Of a stretch of 21,576 nucleotides of DNA, positions 16,077 to 21,576 are shown one piece after another. The DNA is from CAZGSV01 sp964528605 (lineage in GTDB: Bacteria; Armatimonadota; Zipacnadia; CAZGSV01), in assembly GCA_964528605.1 (NCBI GenBank), contig CAZGSV010000054.1:1-21576 (forward strand), in the 5' to 3' direction. Position 1 is the stretch's first letter. The number at the start of each line of letters is the position of its first letter. Position numbers and translations under genes: made by a program. The notes under the pieces are model-generated. The model did not search any database. It was not told where the DNA came from and worked only from the letters and a program-made list of their open reading frames with translations.

Positions 16077-16538
16077 GACAGAGCGGGCCGATAAGCCGAA
16101 TTCTGTCTAGCCATCCCACTCGCGGGGCTCGCACAGGCGAGCGCCCGGGGGAGGCGGGCGTGGCCATTTGACTGTGCGGCCGACCCGAGGGCTAGCCTTC
16201 CGGTTTCGCCAAGGCCACGGCGGACAGGCCGCCGCGGCCGAGGCTATGAGGGGGCCGCCCACCTGGGGCGGGCAACCTCCTTCGGAGGCTGCCGGAGCGC
16301 GTTCGCCCTCCTATTGGGCCTTGCACCGGGCGGGGTTTGCCCTCCCGAGGCCTTGCGGCTCGGGACGTGCGCTCTTGCCGCACGATTGCACCCTTACCCC
16401 GCCTAGGCGGGGCGGTGTAGTTTCTGTGGCACTTTCCGTAGGGTTGCCCCTCCCCCGCTTGCGCGGGGCGCCCTGCTCCGGAGGTGTTCGGACTTTCCTC
16501 AGCCCTGTCAAGGACCGCGGCCACGTGGCCCGCTCTGC
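16077..16538 (-). ncRNA. rnpB: RNase P RNA (type A)
   Basis: The catalytic RNA of RNase P, which removes 5' leaders from tRNA precursors. Reading the minus strand, the conserved blocks occur in order: 5' P1 strand GCAGAGCGGGCC, the P4 core GAGGAAAGTCCG, CCACAGAAA, GGTAAGGGTGCAA, AGAGCGCACG, GGCAAACCCC followed by GGTGCAAG, the AGTCAAATGG segment, and the 3' block ACAGAATTCGGCTTATCGG followed by the 3' P1 strand GGCCCGCTCTG, which pairs perfectly with the 5' end. The estimated length of about 460 nt is above the usual 350-400 nt, owing to long GC-rich peripheral stems. The 5' end is set by the -10 box six bases upstream. The 3' end lies within one copy of a 22-bp repeat. Confidence 0.95.
16079..16100. 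repeat. 22-bp direct repeat, copy 2: 3' end of rnpB
   Basis: Identical to 3969-3990 in the same orientation, 12,110 bp away. This copy is part of the intact rnpB and includes the 3' P1 strand. The intervening segment lies on the downstream (3') side of rnpB, the position expected for an element integrated at the 3' end of an RNA gene. Confidence 0.8.
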
Positions 16539-16544
16539 ATAGCT

Positions 16545-16550
16545 AGTATA
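16545..16550 (-). promoter_or_regulatory. -10 box of the rnpB promoter
   Basis: TATACT on the minus strand, six bases before the predicted 5' end of RNase P RNA. The -35 region at 17-bp spacing (TCACCT) is poor. Confidence 0.6.
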
Positions 16551-16663
16551 CCACCGTGAGGCCGGGTAGGTGATAGGTGGCATGGGCGGAAGTGGCCGTT
16601 GGGGAGTAGGGAGTGGATGTAGCAGTTAGATAACTTGGTGACACTCCTTGGGTTAGAATGAGG

Positions 16664-16784
16664 CTTGACAAGACACCGAAGGAGGGTCGAGGCGTGCCCG
16701 CCCGAGGCGGGAGGGGGCAGTAGGGACCCCGCCTCGACGGGGTCCCCACCGCGAGCGGGCGGCATAAGATTGTTGGGTGTCAAG
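16664..16784. repeat. MITE-like structured element with overlapping hairpins
   Basis: A 121-bp segment bounded by inverted CTTGACA (16664-16670) and TGTCAAG (16778-16784). Inside, GGGACCCC (16723-16730) and GGGGTCCC (16739-16746) form a perfect 8-bp stem. Its 8-base loop GCCTCGAC (16731-16738) is exactly complementary to GTCGAGGC at 16686-16693, so the loop can pair upstream as a pseudoknot or alternative fold. A further hairpin CCCGCC-CGA-GGCGGG sits at 16697-16711. It could be a palindromic repeat element or a structured RNA. Confidence 0.5.
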
Positions 16785-16820
16785 ACATTGTTTACAGAGT
16801 GTCTCAGGACATCGTTTACA
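16778..16820. repeat. Imperfect tandem repeat resembling an IS end
   Basis: Two adjacent units, TGTCAAGACATTGTTTACA (16778-16796) and a near-copy at 16800-16820 reading TGTCTCAGGACATCGTTTAC plus A. Paired ~20-bp units of this form resemble the ends of some IS481/IS3-type elements (pattern recognition, not searched). No transposase gene is attached. Confidence 0.45.
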
Positions 16821-16844
16821 CTTAGAGGAGGTGGGTGGGCAGGC

Positions 16845-16886
16845 AGGGGCGCCTGCCCCTAGGATGGGCGACTCAGCGAGTCGCCC
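16845..16886. terminator. Two strong hairpins downstream of the GH31 gene
   Basis: AGGGGC-GCCT-GCCCCT (16845-16860) and GGGCGACTC-AGC-GAGTCGCCC (16866-16886, perfect 9 bp). They lie about 50-90 bases past the GH31 stop on the minus strand. There is no T-run, so they may block 3' exonucleases or be a repetitive palindromic element. The motif CCTAAGGAGGGA beside the second hairpin recurs near 15769-15781. Confidence 0.4.
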
Positions 16887-16934
16887 CTAAGGAGGGAGGC
16901 CACGGAGGGCCGTCGCGCCGCGGCGCTTGCCCGC

Positions 16935-18677
16935 CTAGCGGAGCCTGAGGACGACCGTCCCCTTGACCGGGCTCAGCCGGATGCAGGTTACCATTCCCGC
17001 GGCATCGTAACGCCAACCCGCGGCGCGCGACTCCCACTGCTCCTCGCTCAACTCCGGCAGCGCCGCGCCCGACTCCGCGCCCAGCACGTCCACCGCGGAG
17101 GGCGCGGCCGGCGCGTGTACGCGAAGGACGTAGGCGCGCTCGTCCTGCCCGATGATGGTGACCACGGTCGAGCCGTCCTCGGTGGCGCACGTGATCTTGG
17201 TCAACCCGCCGCCGTGCTGCCAGAGGTTGAAGGCGGCGGTGCGTTGCGGGTCGGGATAGATGTCGAGGGTCAACGCTCCCGCTGAGGCCCGGCTGCCATG
17301 CCCGCCGTACTCGTTGCGCGCGTCGAGCGGAATGATCGAGCCGCTACGCACGTAGACCGGGAAGCGATCCTCGGGCACGCGCACCTGAATGGTCACCGGG
17401 CCATCGTAGGCAACCGCCGGCTCCCAGTAATCGAGCCAGCGCCCCTCGGGAATCCGCACTTCGCGCACGTCGCTGTCCTCGTAGATGGGCGCGGCCAGCA
17501 TCTCGTTGCCCAGCGCGTACTGCCAGGTGCCCGGCATTCGGCGCAGAAAGACCTCTCCCGTCTCATGCGCCCGGCGCACGTAGGAGTAGAAGAAGGGCAC
17601 CAGTTCGTTGTGTACCCACGCGAACTTGCGGAAAGTGCGCAGGAAATCCTCATCGTAACTCCAGGGGCGATGGTCCTCGTGCCCGCCGTTAATGAAGAAA
17701 GGCATGAACGCGTTCCACTGCACCCAGCGCAAGAAGAGCGTGCGCGGCAGCAGCGGGGCCTGACCGGTGCTGCTGTAGCCCGCGCAGTCGGAGCCGATGG
17801 AGGCATAGCCGTGGTCCATGGCGTAGAAGCACGAACTGAGCGCCTCGAGCAGGCCCTGGTCGGTCCAATCGTGCTTCTGATCGCCGACCCAGGTGATAGG
17901 GGCCGCGTCCCTGGGCGCGTGGCGCCCGGTGTAGCCGACGTCCTCCGGGTCCACCGAACGAACCATGGTGACGCCCTCGGGATTCCGGCTGATGAGGTGG
18001 AAGTAGGTGTCGCGATAGTACATGTCCATGTACTCGAGCAGCGAGATGGGCCCGCGCTTGCCGAAGCCTCCGGAGAGCGGGAACAACTCCGCCGCGCCGT
18101 CCACCTTCCAACCGTCCACGCCCATCTTGAGCGCGCGGTCCATCAGGCCGTGCCACCACTCAACCGCCTCCGGGTTGGTGTAGTCCAAGAAGCCCCCGAC
18201 ACCCTTCCACCACTTGATGGGCTTGCCGTCATTGCACAGGTAGCCCTTTTCCTTGGCGATGGCGTAGAGGTCCTCGCTGGGCTCGCCAGGGGCGTCGGCC
18301 TTGCCCTCGCGCGTGTTGACCATGCACGTCATCCAGAGAATGACCTTCAGGCCGCGGGCGTGCAGGTCGTCAATCATCTTCTGCGAATTGGGGTAGCGCC
18401 GCTCGTCGAAGATGAAGTTGTTGTAGGCGGTGGCCCAGGGGCTGTCCAGGAGCACGGCGCCCAGGGGCAGGTCGTGCTTCTCGCAGCCGTTCACGATATC
18501 CCAGACGGCCTCGGGGGTGTTGACGTCGTCCTCCCACATCCACAGTTGGAAGGCCCAGGGCGGCGTTACCGCCTGCCGGCTGGTGTCCGGCGGCATGCCG
18601 GGCAACTCCCAGGCCCCAGCAGGCGAACCTCCGACCGCATTGAGGACAAGCCACAAAGCAGCGACGTAGCGTGTCAT
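16935..18677 (-). CDS. Secreted GH31-family glycosidase, short form
   Basis: About 580 residues. The ATG at 18677 has AAGGAGAGG about 7 bases upstream and opens a signal peptide (about 1-22). The barrel (about 38-385) carries the GH31 catalytic pair: the nucleophile Asp193 in GVDGWKVDG and the acid/base Asp266 in ITWVGDQKHDW. Supporting motifs are GLKVILWMTCMV, FLDYTNPEAVEWW and GSDCAGY. The usual GH31 C-terminal sandwich follows, with MLAAPIYEDSDVREVRIPEG and FPVYVRSGSIIPL. GH31 enzymes are retaining alpha-glucosidases, alpha-xylosidases and related hydrolases or lyases; which activity applies here is not clear. Oddity: the N-terminal beta-sandwich that most GH31 enzymes carry (about 150-250 residues) is absent, only about 35 residues preceding the barrel. 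It is expressed away from the DUF3800/C45 pair. Confidence 0.92.
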   Translation of the reverse strand: MTRYVAALWLVLNAVGGSPAGAWELPGMPPDTSRQAVTPPWAFQLWMWEDDVNTPEAVWDIVNGCEKHDLPLGAVLLDSPWATAYNNFIFDERRYPNSQKMIDDLHARGLKVILWMTCMVNTREGKADAPGEPSEDLYAIAKEKGYLCNDGKPIKWWKGVGGFLDYTNPEAVEWWHGLMDRALKMGVDGWKVDGAAELFPLSGGFGKRGPISLLEYMDMYYRDTYFHLISRNPEGVTMVRSVDPEDVGYTGRHAPRDAAPITWVGDQKHDWTDQGLLEALSSCFYAMDHGYASIGSDCAGYSSTGQAPLLPRTLFLRWVQWNAFMPFFINGGHEDHRPWSYDEDFLRTFRKFAWVHNELVPFFYSYVRRAHETGEVFLRRMPGTWQYALGNEMLAAPIYEDSDVREVRIPEGRWLDYWEPAVAYDGPVTIQVRVPEDRFPVYVRSGSIIPLDARNEYGGHGSRASAGALTLDIYPDPQRTAAFNLWQHGGGLTKITCATEDGSTVVTIIGQDERAYVLRVHAPAAPSAVDVLGAESGAALPELSEEQWESRAAGWRYDAAGMVTCIRLSPVKGTVVLRLR

Positions 18678-18776
18678 CTCAAACCTCTCCTTGCTCACTG
18701 TGGACACAAGGTGTCACTGGACTAGGGCCTCCGCCACCTGGGCGGGGAGCAGCCGAGAGCGATCCGCCCCCAGAGG

Positions 18777-18804
18777 TTGCAGTTGGGGCCGTTTGAGGTA
18801 TAAT
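18777..18804 (+). promoter_or_regulatory. Sigma70-type promoter pointing into the GH31/DUF3800 gap
   Basis: TTGCAG (18777-18782) and a perfect TATAAT (18799-18804) are separated by 16 bases. Transcription would start near 18811 on the plus strand, where no conserved protein gene begins. Confidence 0.6.
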
Positions 18805-18810
18805 AGTGTC

Positions 18811-18882
18811 AATCCGGTTTTCCGGAGGTGGATGGCCCGTAGGGGCCAGCGTGAGAGGACCGAGCGCAGGCTCGGTTCTTTC
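18811..18882 (+). ncRNA. Candidate small RNA ending in a hairpin terminator
   Basis: From the predicted start near 18811 the transcript would contain a small CCGG-TTTT-CCGG hairpin, then GGCCCGTAGGGGCC, then ACCGAGC-GCAG-GCTCGGT (about 18859-18876) followed by TCTTTCATTCT, a plausible though T-poor intrinsic terminator. The expected product is about 70 nt. An alternative is a 75-codon reading frame from the ATG at 18832 (GGAGG 3 bases upstream), but it is Arg/Ser-rich, overlaps the antisense DUF3800 gene and resembles no protein I know. The hairpin could also serve the DUF3800 gene from the other side. Confidence 0.35.
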
Positions 18883-18905
18883 ATTCTGGGGGGACGTCCC
18901 TCGCG

Positions 18906-19703
18906 CTATGAGAGGAAAAGACGCCCGTCCTCCGGGTCGCATTTGCTCCTCACCGCCTCCCACACCCTCTTCCAGAAGCGATCACCAGGGTCAGGGATCG
19001 CTCCCTGCAGCAGCAGCATCTGCTGCTTGCAGGGATGGGCCAGCAGGTCCGCAACCTGAAGGCCACACACATCCTCAGCCTTCTTCTTTAGTTTAATCTG
19101 TTTGCTGGAGAGACCGATGATGCGAGGCTCGCGGCCTGCTTGAAGGACTCTCGCAAGGTGGAGTGGCGCGGCTTGCTCGTACGCGGCCTTGAGCAAGCGA
19201 TCCTCAGTGCCTCCGCGGCTTTCTGCAAGCACATCCCCCACCGCTCCGTGCGATTCTAGGAACTTCCAGTAGCGTCCTACTAGCAACACGACAGAGTAGT
19301 TGTACGGGTGCACCCGCAGCGCATACCGTTGGAGGTGCGCCAACTTGTCGATGACAACGGTGACCAGGGCGAAGTCGTGGTCCTGGAGGAAACCCAAGAG
19401 ATGCCCGTCGAACGCCGCGCGCTTGGCGGGGTCGGTGAGGTTCCTGAAAGGCCCACGACAGTTGATGATATCCGTCCTGTGGAGGATGACCGGATCATCC
19501 GGCGAGTGGGGGAAATGCTCCTGCCGAAATGCGAGGAAGTCGGGATGCAGCACCTCCCGGTAGTAATCGGTCGCGACGAATACCCCGGTCAGGCTGAGGT
19601 ACCGGCTTGAAAGCAAATGTGCGTGCTGGTATGTGTGGTCGCCCGACTCGTCCACGTACATTCGGTAGCGCGGTTGTCGAGCATCAGCATTCGGGACGGC
19701 CAT
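18906..19703 (-). CDS. DUF3800 domain protein
   Basis: A 265-residue soluble protein of the DUF3800 family. The signature is YVDESGDH at 16-23 (Asp18, Glu19), the acidic first strand of an RNase H-like fold, and a late LQVADLLAHP motif with a second conserved Asp. DUF3800 proteins are widespread and often sit near mobile or defence genes; no biochemical role is firmly established. The first ATG (19703) has only a weak GGGA upstream. The next Met (19661) would begin just before the signature. It starts 40 bases after the C45 hydrolase stop on the same strand, so co-transcription is likely, although TATAGC in the gap could be a private -10 box. Its 3' end runs toward the candidate small RNA. 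Confidence 0.85.
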   Translation of the reverse strand: MAVPNADARQPRYRMYVDESGDHTYQHAHLLSSRYLSLTGVFVATDYYREVLHPDFLAFRQEHFPHSPDDPVILHRTDIINCRGPFRNLTDPAKRAAFDGHLLGFLQDHDFALVTVVIDKLAHLQRYALRVHPYNYSVVLLVGRYWKFLESHGAVGDVLAESRGGTEDRLLKAAYEQAAPLHLARVLQAGREPRIIGLSSKQIKLKKKAEDVCGLQVADLLAHPCKQQMLLLQGAIPDPGDRFWKRVWEAVRSKCDPEDGRLFLS

Positions 19704-19743
19704 TCCCGAAACGCTATAGTTTGAAGTGCGCGTATTCGCGATA

Positions 19744-20880
19744 CTAGGCCGGGGTGGTGGGCCCTTCGGCGAAGGACACCCACAACTCGCAATCGGTGTT
19801 GTCGTAGACCACGCTCATCACCGTGCCGTCCGTGCCCGACTCGCGCGCGATCTGCACCGCCTCCTCATCGCCGATGTGCCCGTAACGCGAAGCGATGAAA
19901 CCGTGCAGCACCTCGTTGCCGCTGCCGTTATGGTTTTTCCAGTAGACCACGTCCGCGAGCGGCTCGTAGTAGGGCTTCTTCAGGTTCCACGGCTCGCCCA
20001 GGCCGGGGTAGTTGGTCAGCGGCTGGCCGGGATTGAGGCGGACGAAGGTGTTGTCGCCGGTGAAGAGCACGCCGCCGTTGCCGCCGTTCTGCGGGGCGCC
20101 GAAGGCGTAGTGGTAGTTGTCGGTGCGATTGGCGCTCTGCACGATGGCGATTGCCTGCTCGAGATTGTCGGCCTGTTCCATCGCGTAGCGCAGCAGCAGC
20201 GGGAAGGGGAAGCCGTCGAGCGACTCCTTGTCCCAATAGTTGCCCATGATCTCGCTGGCGGCGATGCCGATGTCGCTCATGCCCGCGATGCAGCCGGTCA
20301 TCCCCGCGAAGCCGACGTTGATGTAGCCGTGCCCGTGGTCGGGCTTATAGACGGTTATCACGGGATAGTTCTGCGCGCCCACCTCCATGCTCCAGTCGAG
20401 GTTGCGCATCTGATAGGTGTGGCCGTTGCCGGTCGCCTTGCCGAAGGCCACGTAGAGGGAGCAGCCCAACTCGCTCACGTCCGCGACCGACGCCATCTGC
20501 TGGAGCACCCTCAGGGTGATCTCCGGATGGCCCGCCTCGGCGCAGCCGTCGGCGATGCCCTGCAACTCTTGGGTGTAACGCTCGGGGACGTAGGGGAAGA
20601 GGATGTCCACGGCGGAGTCGAGCAGAGCCTCAGCGCCCGGCACTGCGGCGAGCATCCTCTGCACGCAGCCGGCGATGTCCGGGGCGAGCAGTTTGCCGTA
20701 CCAGTGACCCATCTCGTAGGGCGTGCCGCTCACGGTGACGACAGTGACGGCGTCCTCGCCCTTGCCGATGGTCGCCCTGCTTCCACTACCGCCGTTGGCG
20801 GCGGTCGCGACGCCGGAGGCGGCCAAGAAGACGCCGCTCATCAGTGCCAGCACAGCCATCAAACCAATCCAAGAACGCAT
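19744..20880 (-). CDS. C45-type Ntn hydrolase / acyltransferase-like, secreted
   Basis: A 378-residue protein of the peptidase C45 / isopenicillin-N acyltransferase-like group, N-terminal-nucleophile enzymes that cut or transfer amide bonds. The ATG at 20880 has GGAGG 9 bases upstream and opens a signal peptide (about 1-28). The proposed nucleophile is Cys140 in SELGCSLYVAFG, where family members self-cleave before Cys. It is followed by YQMRNLDWSM (Arg159, Asn160, Asp162), the usual downstream catalytic-site motif, and NVGFAGMTGCIAGMSDIGIA. The upstream helical region (SGTPYEMGHWYGKLL) is typical of the pro-segment. The substrate is unknown; extracytoplasmic amide hydrolysis (acylated amino compounds or peptides) is inferred. 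It is probably the first gene of a two-gene unit with DUF3800. Confidence 0.85.
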   Translation of the reverse strand: MRSWIGLMAVLALMSGVFLAASGVATAANGGSGSRATIGKGEDAVTVVTVSGTPYEMGHWYGKLLAPDIAGCVQRMLAAVPGAEALLDSAVDILFPYVPERYTQELQGIADGCAEAGHPEITLRVLQQMASVADVSELGCSLYVAFGKATGNGHTYQMRNLDWSMEVGAQNYPVITVYKPDHGHGYINVGFAGMTGCIAGMSDIGIAASEIMGNYWDKESLDGFPFPLLLRYAMEQADNLEQAIAIVQSANRTDNYHYAFGAPQNGGNGGVLFTGDNTFVRLNPGQPLTNYPGLGEPWNLKKPYYEPLADVVYWKNHNGSGNEVLHGFIASRYGHIGDEEAVQIARESGTDGTVMSVVYDNTDCELWVSFAEGPTTPA

Positions 20881-20937
20881 AGCCCTGTACCTCCGTGTGA
20901 GTTCGCAGCCATGGTAGATGGCCTCGCGGTTTTGCGC

Positions 20938-21332
20938 AACATCCAGTGCGCCGCGCCAGGGTACTACCAGCGCGCCGGGGCAAGTGCGACAATGTCGCCA
21001 TCGTCGCCTGCGCCCGCAAACTCGCCACCCTCCCCTGGCATATGCTCACCAACCAACAGCCCTACCGTTGGGCGCCCCCTCTCAGAACCCGCGAGAAGCT
21101 CCGCGGCCTAGAGATCTTGGCGACTGGACTCAGGCACACCACCGGACCCAAAAAGGGTCAGCCTTCCCAAGGAGGACGCCCCGCCTATCTCGCCCGCCGA
21201 CGCTCCGATTACCACCTCGCCAAGATCGCCCAAGCCCAGTACCAACAACTAATCCGTGAAGGTTCCCAAGCCCGTGACAGGTCCGCCTGCCCAAGCTCCG
21301 CCCAACGCCGGGGTTGGCAGTTTCATGGATAG
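20938..21332 (+). mobile_element. IS110-type transposase C-terminal fragment
   Basis: Matches the end of IS110/IS116-type transposases: GKCDNVAIVACARKLATLPW, then HMLTNQQPYR, REKLRGLEILATG and a basic tail GRPAYLARRRSDYHLAKIAQ. The preceding piece NIQCAAPGYYQR is in another frame, so there is a frameshift near 20970. Everything upstream, including the N-terminal DEDD catalytic domain and the serine of the C-terminal (Tnp_20) domain, is missing. The fragment ends at the point where the RHS gene on the other strand loses sense, suggesting that the element had inserted into that gene. Confidence 0.7.
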
Positions 21333-21576
21333 GCGAATTGCTCATACGACGAGTCCGGATTGGTGATCTTCGTCAGCCGGTTGAGTTTGTCATACTCGTA
21401 GGAGACCGCGTGACTGCTCGCATCCGTGACCGTGAGCACTCTCCCGTTGGCGTCGTAGGTGGTCGCGGTGCTGTGGTTGTTGGCGTCCGTCACCTGAGTG
21501 ACCCGGTTGACGTCATCGTAGGTGTAGTAGGTGTACTTGTTATTCTCATCCCGCACCGAGGTCTGGTTGCCGTTGT
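21323..21576 (-). pseudogene. RHS/YD-repeat protein, C-terminally cut, 5' end outside window
   Basis: The open frame runs in from the right edge (upstream residues NGNQTS), so the N-terminus is not in this window. It carries about three YD repeats: YDDVNRVTQVTDANN, YDANGRVLTVTDASS and YDKLNRLTKITNPDSS. RHS/YD proteins are large secreted or surface shells, often delivering a C-terminal toxin. Here the frame ends after EQFAYP at a TGA that coincides with the end of the IS110 fragment, so the rest of the shell and any toxin are missing from this side. Confidence 0.8.

Noticed and set aside
17298..18725. 475-residue plus-strand open frame
   Set aside because: It is the antisense shadow of the GH31 gene in GC-rich DNA. 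Its composition (Val/Ala/His/Gly-rich) has no motifs, while the other strand has both catalytic aspartates.
19726..21111. 461-residue plus-strand open frame
   Set aside because: It is the antisense shadow of the C45 hydrolase gene, and it continues fortuitously into the IS110 fragment in a non-coding frame.
1..21576. tRNA genes, CRISPR arrays or replication origins
   Set aside because: No TTC-arm/acceptor pattern of a tRNA, no regularly spaced repeat series and no DnaA-box cluster was seen on reading both strands.

Overview
The window is a GC-rich chromosomal stretch from a bacterium with many secreted, carbohydrate-active proteins. The protein types are a GH31 glycosidase, a DUF4838 protein, a PcRGLX/YetA-like protein, a Gfo/Idh/MocA oxidoreductase, a decayed sodium:solute symporter and two large secreted proteins with beta-sandwich or carbohydrate-binding folds. 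That mix is typical of plant- or algal-polysaccharide degraders in phyla such as Armatimonadota, Planctomycetota, Lentisphaerota or Hydrogenedentota. I cannot fix the phylum from sequence alone. One structured RNA gene is unambiguous: rnpB (RNase P RNA, type A) on the minus strand at about 16077-16538.

Layout. 409-1407 is a Gfo/Idh/MocA oxidoreductase (+). 1657-2862 (-) is a secreted protein with a LolA-like front and a thioredoxin-fold end that has lost both catalytic cysteines. 3145-3636 (+) is a short TolB/PD40-type lipoprotein. 3637-4189 has no convincing gene but holds a 22-bp copy of the rnpB 3' end (3969-3990). 4190-4427 (-) is a C-terminal gene remnant. 4443-6764 (-) is a DUF4838 protein, divergent from a 693-residue secreted barrel protein at 7262-9343 (+). 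9444-10945 (+) is a secreted protein split by a one-base frameshift at a run of seven G and apparently cut short. 11187-11867 (+) is a lower-GC, HEPN-like gene lying between two similar, decayed gene starts. 12267-14750 (-) is a PcRGLX/YetA-like protein whose start is fused onto a symporter pseudogene (14760-15548). An IS3-type transposase remnant (15835-16056) abuts the rnpB 3' end. Behind the rnpB promoter is a dense patch of inverted repeats and IS-like repeats (16551-16900). Next come a GH31 enzyme (16935-18677, -), a promoter with a possible small RNA (18777-18882, +), a DUF3800 protein and a C45-type Ntn hydrolase in probable operon (18906-20880, -), an IS110-type transposase fragment (20938-21332, +) and the end of an RHS/YD-repeat protein running off the right edge.

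How it fits together. The intact enzymes look like parts of glycan breakdown: polysaccharide lyase/hydrolase-like proteins outside the cytoplasm, a sugar importer (now broken) and a cytoplasmic sugar oxidoreductase. The region is strongly eroded, with at least three pseudogenes, two transposase remnants, several truncated gene starts and one frameshift.

The most unusual structure is the 22-bp direct repeat joining the 3' end of rnpB to a site 12.1 kb away. This is the geometry expected of an integrative element inserted at the 3' end of an RNA gene, here rnpB. No integrase is visible, so this is a decayed-island hypothesis and not a demonstrated element.
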